Source: Caryophanales bacterium
Lineage (GTDB): Bacteria; Bacillota_I; Bacilli_A; RFN20; CAG-826
Reading direction: 5' to 3'
Length of the DNA: 27,175 nt
Assembly: GCA_028726925.1 (NCBI GenBank)
Contig: JAQYPI010000055.1
Coordinates: forward strand, 1 to 27,175
Part shown: one piece after another, positions 6,284 through 13,680 of the stretch
Position numbering within the stretch: the first letter of the stretch is position 1
Layout: the number at the start of each line of letters is the position of its first letter
Made by a program: the position numbers and the translations under genes
The notes under the pieces: model-generated
What the model was told of the DNA's origin: nothing
Seen by the model: the letters and a program-made list of their open reading frames with translations, nothing else
Database searches by the model: none

Positions 6284-6784
6284 CTATTTCCGTTTTTGCC
6301 TGACTTCAACCGCCCAGCGATAGTAGGGGTTTTTCGTGCGCTTTTCCTTGAATTCCTTGACGGCATCGGGATACGTTAATCCAATCGCCGACTCCATCTC
6401 AGGATTCGCTTCCATCCCATCGTCTTGCCAACCGCAGACAGGGCAAATGTCAAAAGAAGGCTCGTTTGGGAATCGATGCTCCCGACACACGGGACAGACA
6501 TGGGATTCCCAAGGGATTCTCTTCGTAGAGAACCAATAATAGTTTGGCTCCTTCGCGATCCTTGCTTGGTAATCCTCTCGCATCTCGACGACGCTCAATT
6601 CGTTTTGGCCCCTCTTCGATTCGGGGTTCGCGGCCTGGTTGGCGTCATAAATCCAGCCGCAGTAATAGCAAACGATGCGACCTTGCCCATAGTAGCGGAG
6701 CTTGTTTTCTTTGCCTGGCCCTTTTGGGAGGTCAAAATCGGTCTTTCCACATACGGGGCAAACCATCTCTTTGAAACGAGGCAT
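6284..6784 (-). CDS. Duplicated cysteine-rich CPCC zinc-ribbon protein
   Basis: The 166-residue product contains two related halves. The first has CPVCGKTDF, then IVCYYCGWIYD and AANPE. The second has CPVCREHRF, then DICPVCGWQDDG and ANPE, and fits the Cys-rich CPCC family. Each half holds two CxxC pairs that would bind one zinc and each ends with a P-x-YY-x-W-like segment (PNYYWF, NPYYRW), so the protein arose by internal duplication. No enzyme function is known for this family. The start at 6784 is set by AAAGGAGGG about 8 bases upstream; an upstream in-frame start at 6811 lacks a ribosome site. It converges on the kinase remnant. Confidence 0.75.
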   Translation of the reverse strand: MPRFKEMVCPVCGKTDFDLPKGPGKENKLRYYGQGRIVCYYCGWIYDANQAANPESKRGQNELSVVEMREDYQARIAKEPNYYWFSTKRIPWESHVCPVCREHRFPNEPSFDICPVCGWQDDGMEANPEMESAIGLTYPDAVKEFKEKRTKNPYYRWAVEVRQKRK

Positions 6785-6847
6785 CAGCAAACCCTCCTTT
6801 GCGTTCACCATCCATTCTTCATAATGGTATAACGGATTGTTCGCTTC

Positions 6848-6876
6848 ATTATATTTCGACGGCTTCCTCTTGTCGT
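6848..6876 (-). promoter_or_regulatory. Putative promoter of the CPCC zinc-ribbon gene
   Basis: On the minus strand ACGACA (6871-6876), 17 bases, TATAAT (6848-6853) gives a perfect -10 and a 4/6 -35. It lies about 60 bases upstream of the start at 6784. Confidence 0.5.
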
Positions 6877-7001
6877 GAAAACGGAAAACAGCGAAATGAA
6901 ATCTGAATGCGTGAACCGCAAATCAATTTCTGGTTCTATACGGGGAATGGCGTTTAGCCGACTGAGTTCTTATCCATCGGCTTGTCTTGAGCTAGGTGAA
7001 C

Positions 7002-7040
7002 AATACTTTAGAAAAGTGTGTGCCCGCACAAAAAACAAAA
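7002..7040 (+). repeat. Degenerate copy of the ATPase-gene promoter/leader segment
   Basis: This 39-base segment matches 7220-7258, upstream of the second DUF4143 gene, at about 33 positions: AATACTTTAGAAAAG, then TGTGTGCCCGCACA (7017-7030), then AAAAACAAAAG. No ATPase-like reading frame follows it. It is either a duplicated operator or the remains of a deleted neighbour's promoter. Otherwise I see no supported gene between 6785 and 7264. Confidence 0.55.
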
Positions 7041-7216
7041 GTGAAGATTGGGGCAAGGATGAGAACGCGTAAAGTTAGGGTGATTTCGTGATAAAGCGGT
7101 TATGACAAGTTCGCATAAAAAGCACGCATTATGTCATAAATACGATTTTTTCTTTGAAGAATCATCAATGGATTTGATAACTGGCCTTCCTGCCTAGACG
7201 CAGAAAGCAATTTTGG

Positions 7217-7248
7217 TATAATATTTTAGAAAACTGTGTGTACACACA
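7217..7248 (+). promoter_or_regulatory. Promoter -10 and palindromic operator of the second ATPase gene
   Basis: A perfect TATAAT (7217-7222) is followed 12 bases later by the perfect 14-base palindrome TGTGTGTACACACA (7235-7248). No good -35 is visible 17 bases upstream, so the promoter may need an activator or rely on an extended -10. The palindrome lies at the expected transcription start, a usual place for a repressor site. It resembles the TGTGCA/TGCACA dyads before the first ATPase gene. Confidence 0.55.
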
Positions 7249-7264
7249 AAAAACAAAAATAAAA

Positions 7265-8593
7265 ATGATCCAAAGGCCAAAATACCTGAACGCATTGATC
7301 CGTGCCATGGGCAACGGATTCCCGAAAGTCATTACCGGCATTCGCCGTTGCGGGAAATCCTATTTGCTGAAAAACGTATTCGTGTCCTATCTACGGGATC
7401 AAGGGGTCTCGGACGAGGAGATCCTATCCATCGATCTCGATGACGATAGAAACGCGGGGCTTCGAAACCCGGTCAGCCTAGGAGAAACCGTCCGTGCATG
7501 GGCCAAGGGGAAAGACAGGGCGTTCGTCTTCCTTGACGAGATTCAAAAGGTCAATACGGTGAGGAATCCAGCCTATACGGGTGGAGAGATCGTCGTATTG
7601 CCCCAAAAAGATAAGAATCGCGACGACGCGATCTCTTTCGTCGACGTTGTCCTTGGCCTATCAAGGGAATCCAACATCGATCTTTATGTCACGGGATCGA
7701 ATTCCAAGATGCTCTCGACGGACGTCGCGACGGAATTCCGGGACAAAGCGACCACGATCGAGATGGCCCCTCTTTCGTTCGAGGAATATGCCGCCTTCCG
7801 GGGTGGGTCGTCTTATGAGAACCTCCAGGACTATATCGTCTATGGGGGCATGCCTCTTGCGGTGTTGAAGGACGATGAAGAAGAGAAGAAGACGTACCTT
7901 AAGAATCTGTTTGAGACGACGTATCTCAAAGACATCATCGAACGATATGGCATCGAGAAAACGGGAACCCTCGAAGAGCTTGCGAATGTCTTAAGCGCTT
8001 CTGCTGGCTCCCTTGTGAATGTGCAGAAAATCGCCGCCACGATAGACAGCAAGAAGAAGGAAAAGGTTTCCGCTCCTACGATTGATCGTTGGCTTCTCGC
8101 CTTGAAAGACGCTTTCCTCGTGAAAGAAGCGAGGCGTTATGACATCAAAGGGCGTCGTGAGATCGGGGCGTTGCGGAAATACTATTTCGCGGATGTCGGC
8201 CTCCGGAATGCGAGGCTTGATTTTGCTTTCTCCGACGAAGGGCAGATGCTCGAGAACGTCCTCTATAACGAGTTGATCTATCATGGCTTCAGCGTTTCGG
8301 TCGGGACGTTCGATTATTTTGGCAAGGACGCGGAAAACAAAACCATACGGAAAGACGCGGAGATCGATTTCTACGCGAAGAAAGGGACAAGACGCCTTTA
8401 TATTCAGGTGTGCGCGGATCTATCGTCCCCTTCGACCCGGGAAAGAGAAATCCGTCCGTTCCTCGCTCTGGACGATTCTGTCCAAAAGGTCTTGGTCTTG
8501 GCCCGTCCCGCGAAAGCCGCGCTCGATGAAAATGGCTTCCTCGTCATTGGGGCGCCGGAATTCCTTCTTCGCTTCCTGCGTGAGGAGTATTGA
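7265..8593 (+). CDS. AAA+ ATPase with DUF4143 domain (second copy)
   Basis: This 442-residue protein opens MIQRPKYLNALIRAMGN and has the P-loop GIRRCGKS (25-32), Walker B FVFLDEIQK (about 88-96) and VTGSNSKML, the signature of the other large DUF4143 subgroup. The C-terminal nuclease-like region reads KDAEIDFYAKKGTRRLYIQVC, where a Gln replaces the Lys of the PD-(D/E)xK motif, so cleavage activity is doubtful. It is only distantly similar to the copy at 3.0 kb. The ATG at 7265 matches the usual family N-terminus; a GTG at 7238 lies inside the operator palindrome. There is no Shine-Dalgarno. The stop overlaps a possible TTG start of the next gene. Confidence 0.85.
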   Translation: MIQRPKYLNALIRAMGNGFPKVITGIRRCGKSYLLKNVFVSYLRDQGVSDEEILSIDLDDDRNAGLRNPVSLGETVRAWAKGKDRAFVFLDEIQKVNTVRNPAYTGGEIVVLPQKDKNRDDAISFVDVVLGLSRESNIDLYVTGSNSKMLSTDVATEFRDKATTIEMAPLSFEEYAAFRGGSSYENLQDYIVYGGMPLAVLKDDEEEKKTYLKNLFETTYLKDIIERYGIEKTGTLEELANVLSASAGSLVNVQKIAATIDSKKKEKVSAPTIDRWLLALKDAFLVKEARRYDIKGRREIGALRKYYFADVGLRNARLDFAFSDEGQMLENVLYNELIYHGFSVSVGTFDYFGKDAENKTIRKDAEIDFYAKKGTRRLYIQVCADLSSPSTREREIRPFLALDDSVQKVLVLARPAKAALDENGFLVIGAPEFLLRFLREEY

Positions 8594-8646
8594 AAGAAGC
8601 CTATTTCGTATTGCCTTTTTTCGATGAAAGGCAAAAATATCCCTCG

Positions 8647-9267
8647 ATGGAAAAGAAACTCAAGAAACTGCTCCTCGTGAATTTCGCGCTCTATTTCATC
8701 CTTTTGCAGTGGTTCCTTCTCGTCCATTGCGGGTTCAAGGCGAATTCCGTTGTTTACCGCATGACGCTTCCGGAACAAGCTTGCTACGCCGGGATCCGCG
8801 AATCCTTGCGCCCCTTTCTCGAGGGCGAGGTCGAGGCCATGGTCATCGAGGCTGTATCCGTCCTTTTGAACATCGCTCTCCCGGTTCCCCTCGTTTTCCT
8901 CTTCCTGCATTTGCTCCGGGGCGAGAAGGAGACGTTCCCTAAGATTGCCTTCGGGGCCATCCTCCTCGTCATGGTCCTCTTCCTGCTTGATGAATCCATC
9001 CAGTGCCTCAGCTATCTTGGGGCCTTTCAGGTCTTCGATCTCGTCGTCTATCTCCTCGGGGCGATTCTCGGGGTCCTTCTCTACGCGAAGTGGATCCGTC
9101 CCCTTGAGGATAAGAAGATCCATAAAGCCCTCGCCGTCACGAGGAACATCATGCTTCCGTGCCTGCTTGTCGTCCTCGCGACCACGATTCTCTTCGTTTT
9201 CCGTTATTTCCATTTCTGGGCTTATTATCACGAATACGGTTACGTCCCCCGTGGGGAATTCATATAA
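8647..9267 (+). CDS. VanZ-like membrane protein
   Basis: About five hydrophobic segments are visible, starting with LLLVNFALYFILLQWFLLVH. The stretch LLDESIQCLSYLGAFQVFDL, then VVYLLGAILGVLLY, follows the VanZ-family pattern (E-x-x-Q...D-x-x-x-N-x-x-G-x-x-x-G), although the usual Asn is Tyr. VanZ-like proteins are small membrane proteins of mostly unknown function, some giving glycopeptide tolerance. The start is uncertain: ATG 8647 gives a normal N-terminus before the first helix, but a TTG at 8590 overlapping the ATPase stop, preceded closely by GAGGAG, is possible. Family placement is moderate. Confidence 0.6.
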   Translation: MEKKLKKLLLVNFALYFILLQWFLLVHCGFKANSVVYRMTLPEQACYAGIRESLRPFLEGEVEAMVIEAVSVLLNIALPVPLVFLFLHLLRGEKETFPKIAFGAILLVMVLFLLDESIQCLSYLGAFQVFDLVVYLLGAILGVLLYAKWIRPLEDKKIHKALAVTRNIMLPCLLVVLATTILFVFRYFHFWAYYHEYGYVPRGEFI

Positions 9268-9318
9268 AAACCCCTCTTGAGGCGTCCTGGGGGGAGAGAT
9301 GACGCCTATCGGAGGGGT
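9265..9318 (-). terminator. Terminator between convergent genes (T-tract on minus strand)
   Basis: ACCCCTC (9270-9276) pairs with GAGGGGT (9312-9318), and an inner stem GGCGTC (9281-9286) pairs with GACGCC (9301-9306). On the minus strand the stem runs into GGTTTTTATATG, so it terminates the lipoprotein gene coming from the right. It overlaps the last codons of the VanZ-like gene and may also stop that transcript. Confidence 0.7.
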
Positions 9319-9332
9319 AGGGAAAGGACGAA

Positions 9333-10172
9333 TCAAAGGAGGACGTAAGTCACGTTCCCGGATTCATCCGTTTCTTTCTTGTAGGTCGCGAGGACTTCCT
9401 CGCCGTGATCTTCGTAAATCTCGAAGAGGATGCCTTCTTCCGAGGCGATCCTCTTGACGCGGTATTCGGATGACGCGATCTCGAGGGAAATCTCCTCGGT
9501 TCCGCCTTCCTGCTCGATCTCGATTTCGAAATCCGTGGTCAGGATCCCGTTTTCCTGGACGGTGTAATGAAGGGAATGCTCGGTTTCCCCTTCCTCGACC
9601 TCGAATTCTTCTTCGACATGGACGAAGGAGGATTCCCCGGTGGAAAGGAAGAATTCCTGCCCGGTTTCTTGTTCCCCTTCCTCGACCTCTTCCTCATAGG
9701 AGGCATAGAAAGGGAAATACACCCCTTCTTCCTTGGAAGCGAGCCCTTCTTTCTTGGTTTTGGTCTCGCCTTCCTCGCTTTCCATCGTCAAGTTGTAATA
9801 AAGGAAGAAGGATTCTTCGATCTCCCCGATGGCAAAGGACAACGTTTCGACATGGGTGAAGGTCGTTTCCCCGATCACGGTTTCTTGTTCGGCGACCGAA
9901 GAAACGATGCTCCCCGATCCTTCATAAAAGGCTTCCAACGCGGGCAAGGCGTTCTTGATCGAGGAAAGGTCTTCCTCGGTCATCGCGGCCCTTTTCTTGA
10001 GGAGAGAAGCATTACCTTGCTTCGAGGCGAGTTTCATCGCGGTGAACGCCTCCAAAGAAGAGACTTCTTGCTTTGAAGGCGAGGAAGAGGAGGAAGGACG
10101 CGAGATCGTGCAACTCGCAAGACCCGCGAGGAGCAAGGTCGGGACGAAGAGAAGAAGAGACTTTTGTTTCAT
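9333..10172 (-). CDS. Acidic lipoprotein of the ECF sigma regulon
   Basis: The start (10172) follows AAAGGAGGT by about nine bases. A signal peptide with lipobox LAGLASC gives the lipidated Cys21, followed by a Ser/Pro spacer, so the protein is exported and anchored in the membrane. The 230-residue mature domain is beta-rich and very Glu-rich, with GETKTKKEGL, EEEVEEGEQETG and FVHVEEEFEVEEG. The order and wording of these segments parallel the ectodomain of the anti-sigma protein encoded just upstream. A copy of the sigma promoter motif stands before this gene. It may be a target, sensor or decoy for the sigma system. I do not recognise a named family. Confidence 0.75.
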   Translation of the reverse strand: MKQKSLLLFVPTLLLAGLASCTISRPSSSSSPSKQEVSSLEAFTAMKLASKQGNASLLKKRAAMTEEDLSSIKNALPALEAFYEGSGSIVSSVAEQETVIGETTFTHVETLSFAIGEIEESFFLYYNLTMESEEGETKTKKEGLASKEEGVYFPFYASYEEEVEEGEQETGQEFFLSTGESSFVHVEEEFEVEEGETEHSLHYTVQENGILTTDFEIEIEQEGGTEEISLEIASSEYRVKRIASEEGILFEIYEDHGEEVLATYKKETDESGNVTYVLL

Positions 10173-10204
10173 GCTAGGTGAACCTCCTTTTGGTCTATTC
10201 ACCC

Positions 10205-10235
10205 ATAAAGACGGAATGCCCCTCCCGTTTATTGG
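10205..10235 (-). promoter_or_regulatory. ECF-type promoter copy 2 (before the lipoprotein gene)
   Basis: On the minus strand CCAATAAA (10228-10235), 13 bases, CCGTCTTTAT (10205-10214) repeats, with the same spacing, the element in front of the sigma gene. The CGTC core is typical of ECF -10 boxes. Transcription would start close to 10200, leaving a leader of about 30 bases with a strong ribosome site. Confidence 0.65.
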
Positions 10236-10245
10236 AAAAACTTGT

Positions 10246-11283
10246 TTAGGAACGCACCGTCTCGAATTCCCCCGAGACGTAATGCCGTTCCCCCGAGGCG
10301 ATGTAAGTCAAGGCATAAACGATGTCCGACGCGGAAGACCCTTCCATTTCCTCGAGGACGAAGGAATACGTGGATTCCCCCGTCTTCTTGATGTCCGCGA
10401 ATTCATAGGAAGCGTCCCCCGTTTCAAAGGATGCTTCGAGCACCTCGTCCTCGAATTCGTAGGAAAGGACGGACAAAGGTTCCCCTTTCTTATAATCTTC
10501 CATGGACGCGTAGGTCGCATGCGTGTAGGAGGATTCTGACGCCTGCCCCTCGTATTCTTGCTCCTTTTCCAGGAGATGGACCCATCCCCCGTTTTCTTGA
10601 CGGGGGACGAACAAGGACGTCACCTCGGTCTCGTCCTCCTCGGATTCCAGGGATACGGATACTTCATAAGCTTTTTCCCCTTCTTGATAAAGTCCTTCGT
10701 ATTCCTTTTTGGTTTCCCCTTCTTGGGTCGAAGAGGATGAAAGGACGTAGTAATAGGTCGCGATCAAGGTCGAGCCATCCTTGATTTCACATCGCCGGTC
10801 ATAGGTCACCCCATCGTAAGAATAGCCTTCCGCGTCGGCATCCTCGAAGGAATAGGAAGAAGAAGAGAAGAGCCCCCTCACCCCGGATTCGATGGATTCG
10901 TACCCATCGACCCCGAGGAGAAAGTCGCTTTCGGATAGGTCGCTTTTTTGAAGGAGGGGCCGTAACGAGAAAGCCCGGTTTTCTTCCTCCATGAACGAAT
11001 GGAAGGAAAGGATCTCCTTGGCAAGGGAGGCGTTCTTCGCGGGAGAAAGCATCGATAAGGTCGGCTCATTATGAGGCTCGTCCTTGGGAAACAAGAAGAC
11101 GAGGGAAAGAGAAGCCGCTATGGCAAGCGCCCCAACCCCGGCGAAGACGGGGAAGTAAGGGAAACGTTTCTTGGGGGCACTTGCCCTATTCAGGATGTCT
11201 TGGGCATCCGTTTGGATGGCATAGGAAGAAGCCTCGCGGAAGGCGTTCTTCACGTCCGTGTCATCGATGGGTTGGTATTTCAT
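10246..11283 (-). CDS. Single-pass membrane protein, probable anti-sigma factor
   Basis: The gene starts inside the 3' end of the ECF sigma gene (23-base overlap) with its own GAAAGGAG site, the usual arrangement for a cognate anti-sigma factor. A short cytoplasmic N-terminus of about 43 residues precedes one transmembrane helix (about 44-65, VFAGVGALAIAASLSLVFLF) and a 280-residue outer domain rich in Ser, Glu and Tyr. No HxxxCxxC zinc anti-sigma motif or other known anti-sigma domain is visible, so the role is inferred from position and topology. Segments such as QEGETKKEYEGL and WVHLLEKEQEYEG match segments of the downstream lipoprotein, suggesting a duplicated sensor domain. Confidence 0.7.
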   Translation of the reverse strand: MKYQPIDDTDVKNAFREASSYAIQTDAQDILNRASAPKKRFPYFPVFAGVGALAIAASLSLVFLFPKDEPHNEPTLSMLSPAKNASLAKEILSFHSFMEEENRAFSLRPLLQKSDLSESDFLLGVDGYESIESGVRGLFSSSSYSFEDADAEGYSYDGVTYDRRCEIKDGSTLIATYYYVLSSSSTQEGETKKEYEGLYQEGEKAYEVSVSLESEEDETEVTSLFVPRQENGGWVHLLEKEQEYEGQASESSYTHATYASMEDYKKGEPLSVLSYEFEDEVLEASFETGDASYEFADIKKTGESTYSFVLEEMEGSSASDIVYALTYIASGERHYVSGEFETVRS

Positions 11284-11794
11284 CTTGAAGCTCCTTTCTG
11301 CATTTCTTTATCGCTTGGTTATAGGTCCATAGCACCGTCCCGAGGGGTTTATGGAGGAGGCGCCGGATTTCTTCGAAAGTCATGTCGTCGAGGACGTGGA
11401 GGACGAGGATCCGGAATTCGAAATCGTTCAGGACTTTACCTAGCCGCCTTAGCAAGAATTCCTCGTCGATCCGGATCGGGTCCTTGGGGGCGATGACATG
11501 GGAATCGTCCTCGATTTGACTTTCCTTGTTTCGCTTGTTAAGCGCATCGAGGGTCAGGTTCCGCGAGATCCGCATCAAATAACCCTTGGCTTTTGAAGGG
11601 GAGGAGACGCGGTTTCTATTTTCGAGGAAGCGGATGAACGTCTCTTGGAGAAGGTCCTCGCTCAAGGCGTAATCCCGGCACAAGGAAAGGATGTTGTAGA
11701 ACACGTCCTTTTTCGTCGATTCGTAAAAGGCGGGGAAGGCGGACGTGTCCCCTTTCTCTATGGCGTGGAACGAAGTTTCAAAATCCATGGACAT
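11261..11794 (-). CDS. ECF-type RNA polymerase sigma factor
   Basis: The 177-residue protein shows region 2 (FYNILSLCRDYALSEDLLQE, then TFIRFLENR and YLMRISRNLTLDALNKRN) and region 4 (LNDFEFRILVLHVLDDMTFE, then EIRRLLHKPLGTV), with the short linker of ECF (group 4) sigma factors. It directs RNA polymerase to a small regulon, probably in response to an envelope signal through the overlapping membrane protein. The start could be ATG 11794 or ATG 11788; neither has a ribosome site. The promoter -10 core lies seven bases before 11794, so the message is probably leaderless. Its promoter motif is repeated before the lipoprotein gene, pointing to autoregulation. Confidence 0.9.
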   Translation of the reverse strand: MSMDFETSFHAIEKGDTSAFPAFYESTKKDVFYNILSLCRDYALSEDLLQETFIRFLENRNRVSSPSKAKGYLMRISRNLTLDALNKRNKESQIEDDSHVIAPKDPIRIDEEFLLRRLGKVLNDFEFRILVLHVLDDMTFEEIRRLLHKPLGTVLWTYNQAIKKCRKELQDEIPTHR

Positions 11795-11827
11795 CAATAA
11801 AGACGGATAAGCGCGCGTCTTTATTGG
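11795..11827 (-). promoter_or_regulatory. ECF-type promoter copy 1 / 11-bp-arm inverted repeat before the sigma gene
   Basis: On the minus strand CCAATAAA (11820-11827), 13 bases, CCGTCTTTAT (11797-11806) is the same element found at 10205-10235. This copy also forms a perfect inverted repeat, CAATAAAGACG (plus 11795-11805)/CGTCTTTATTG (11816-11826) with a 10-base centre, touching the start codon. The dyad may be incidental to the promoter or may add a second control point. Confidence 0.65.
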
Positions 11828-11856
11828 TACGATATCCGAATTCGATGAATCCCGTC

Positions 11857-11880
11857 AAAAAAGCGACCCGAAGGCCGCTT
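11857..11880 (-). terminator. UUCG-loop terminator of the zinc-ribbon membrane gene
   Basis: Minus-strand AAGCGGCC, TTCG, GGTCGCTT followed by TTTT: an eight-pair stem (one G-T) with the very stable C(UUCG)G loop and a T-tract. It begins within the stop codon of the upstream gene, leaving no spacer. Confidence 0.8.
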
Positions 11881-13588
11881 AATCAAGATGGGATCCGCAG
11901 TGGGCGCAAACCGTGGCCTTCGGGTCATTCAGCTCGTAGCAGTTGAAGCACACCTTCTTGATATCAAGGGGCCTGCCACAGGAAGAGCAGAACTCTTTTT
12001 TATCCTCGTTGATGGTCCCGCAGTGTTGGCAACGGATGTGTCCCGCGGGGACGGGGCTCGATGCTTTCTTCGCCGGGGCGGGTTTCACGACGGGTTTCGG
12101 CGTCTGAACCGGCTTGGCGGTGGGTTTGGGGCTCTCAGCCGGTTTGGAGACGGGCTTGGGCTCTTCTTTCGGGGCCGTGAAGCTCGCCGTTTCGCGCGGG
12201 GCTTCGGTGGTTTCCGCGGACTTTTCGGCGCTTGGGGCATCTTGCTCGGCGGGTGCCACATCCACCTCAGGAGCGGTTTCCGGGGCAACTTCCGCGGCTT
12301 CTGCCTTGGATTTTTTCGCTTTCGCCGGCGATGCGGCCGAAGCGGCTTTTTTCTTCTTGGCGCGACGGACGAAGAAGATGATGAGGGCGACGAGTAATGT
12401 TATTCCCCCGATTGCTTCCAAGGCGGTTGGGATAAAGATCATAGCCATGGAGGACCCAAAATTCCCTTCGGAAGAGATGAGTGTCGTGGTCAGATCGATG
12501 GTCAAACCGGTGATATAGGCGAGTGCGCCGATCAAGATGGGCAAGAAGATGGCTTTCTTGGGCTTTTGGCTCTTGAGAATCCGGTGGGAAGCGAAGCGCC
12601 CGATGCTCACGCCGAGAAGGGAGAAGGCGACGATCCCGATCGGCAAGGTCACGAAGACTATCATGTGCCAGGTGAAGTCCAGGAAAATGTCAAACAGGAG
12701 GGAAACGATGCCCCCGACTAGAAAGGCAAGGGCCACGCAAAGGAGGATGATGTCGATCTTGCGCGCCTTGGTGAAATCCAAAGCGGGCTTTTTCTTGGCG
12801 CTAGCGCGAACCGCGAACATGGCGATGCTCGCCCCGAGGAAAGGGAGGCCTAGGACGCCCCCGATCACTAAGAAGACACCCCAATTGCTGCCTTCGCCGT
12901 GATACCCGATTAGGCCGAGGATGCTGAGAATCGCGTAGATGCCCAAAATCAGAAAGGCAATCGCAAAGGAGAGGACCATGCCCGCCCGGTTGCCGAGGAT
13001 GGACACGTCCCCAAGGATGGGGCTCTCGCCTTTGGGGGACGACTTATCCGAACCTTTGCTCGCGACGGGCTTTTGCTTCTTCGGGGCTTGTTTCGTCTTG
13101 TCCCCGAAACGGGAAGCGTTCAGGACCGCGATGCTCGCGGAAAGCATGAGGACGGACGCGATGGCAAGGGGAACGAAAACGTAGCCAATCCAAATGGGAG
13201 TAACCATCCCTTTCGCCGGCTCTGTCAGGGTGATGGCAAGGACGATGCCGAAGACGACGAGAAGGGAGAGGGAAACGATGAGGAGGATGAAACCCGTTTT
13301 GCGCATCCCCTTGGTCCCGACGGAAGAGAAGTCCTTCTTTCCATCGACTTCCTTGGCTTGCTTCATGATCTTGGCATGGCAGACGAGATTGGCGATGCAA
13401 GGGCCGAGGAAAAAGAGGAATAGGATGCATCCTATGGAGAGGAGGGGCGAATCGTTGGAGTGGTTCCCGTCCGAGGAAGAGAGAATTGCCCCGATGATGA
13501 AAAGAAGGATGCCAAGGCTAGCCAGGATCAAAAAGACGATCCCGGATGTCTTGATGGTTTTGGGATTTTTGGGTTTGGTATGGCTCAT
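11879..13588 (-). CDS. Ten-helix membrane protein with C-terminal double zinc ribbon
   Basis: I do not recognise a named family. The first 400 or so residues contain about ten hydrophobic helices arranged as five two-helix units, the second helix of each unit carrying a similar pattern such as LPFLGASIAMFAV or FSLLGVSIGRF. A low-complexity Ala/Pro/Lys/Glu linker of about 110 residues follows (SKPAESPKPTAKPVQTPKP). Then come two zinc ribbons: CQHCGTINEDKKEFCSSCG and CFNCYELNDPKATVCAHCG. Both face the cytoplasm if the topology is as drawn. The start at 13588 follows CGAGGT by nine bases. The zinc-ribbon/two-helix protein upstream uses the same parts, suggesting a shared process. Confidence 0.7.
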   Translation of the reverse strand: MSHTKPKNPKTIKTSGIVFLILASLGILLFIIGAILSSSDGNHSNDSPLLSIGCILFLFFLGPCIANLVCHAKIMKQAKEVDGKKDFSSVGTKGMRKTGFILLIVSLSLLVVFGIVLAITLTEPAKGMVTPIWIGYVFVPLAIASVLMLSASIAVLNASRFGDKTKQAPKKQKPVASKGSDKSSPKGESPILGDVSILGNRAGMVLSFAIAFLILGIYAILSILGLIGYHGEGSNWGVFLVIGGVLGLPFLGASIAMFAVRASAKKKPALDFTKARKIDIILLCVALAFLVGGIVSLLFDIFLDFTWHMIVFVTLPIGIVAFSLLGVSIGRFASHRILKSQKPKKAIFLPILIGALAYITGLTIDLTTTLISSEGNFGSSMAMIFIPTALEAIGGITLLVALIIFFVRRAKKKKAASAASPAKAKKSKAEAAEVAPETAPEVDVAPAEQDAPSAEKSAETTEAPRETASFTAPKEEPKPVSKPAESPKPTAKPVQTPKPVVKPAPAKKASSPVPAGHIRCQHCGTINEDKKEFCSSCGRPLDIKKVCFNCYELNDPKATVCAHCGSHLD

Positions 13589-13613
13589 AAGGATATACCT
13601 CGTAATGCAAGGC

Positions 13614-13656
13614 ATTATCGATGTTCGCGCGTGAAATGTAAAAACATCGATTTCAC
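13614..13656 (-). promoter_or_regulatory. Promoter with two overlapping inverted repeats
   Basis: Minus-strand TTTACA (13637-13642), 17 bases, GATAAT (13614-13619) is a good promoter for the ten-helix protein. Two inverted repeats interlock here: ATCGATGTT (13617-13625)/AACATCGAT (13643-13651) and GTGAAAT (13631-13637)/ATTTCAC (13650-13656). They cannot both form as hairpins at once. They look like operator half-sites spanning the promoter. Confidence 0.5.
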
Positions 13657-13680
13657 GGGCTTACTTTGCGTTTTGCCCGA

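Noticed and set aside
6875..7072. Plus-strand frame of 65 codons in the gap before the second ATPase gene
   Set aside because: It runs through the duplicated promoter segment, lacks a ribosome site and a recognisable domain, and its end is non-protein-like.
12085..13430. Long Arg/Pro/Ser-rich frames on both strands within the ten-helix gene, and similar ones under the 18.8-26.8 kb genes
   Set aside because: They are shadow frames created by GC-rich third positions of the real genes; no motifs or ribosome sites.
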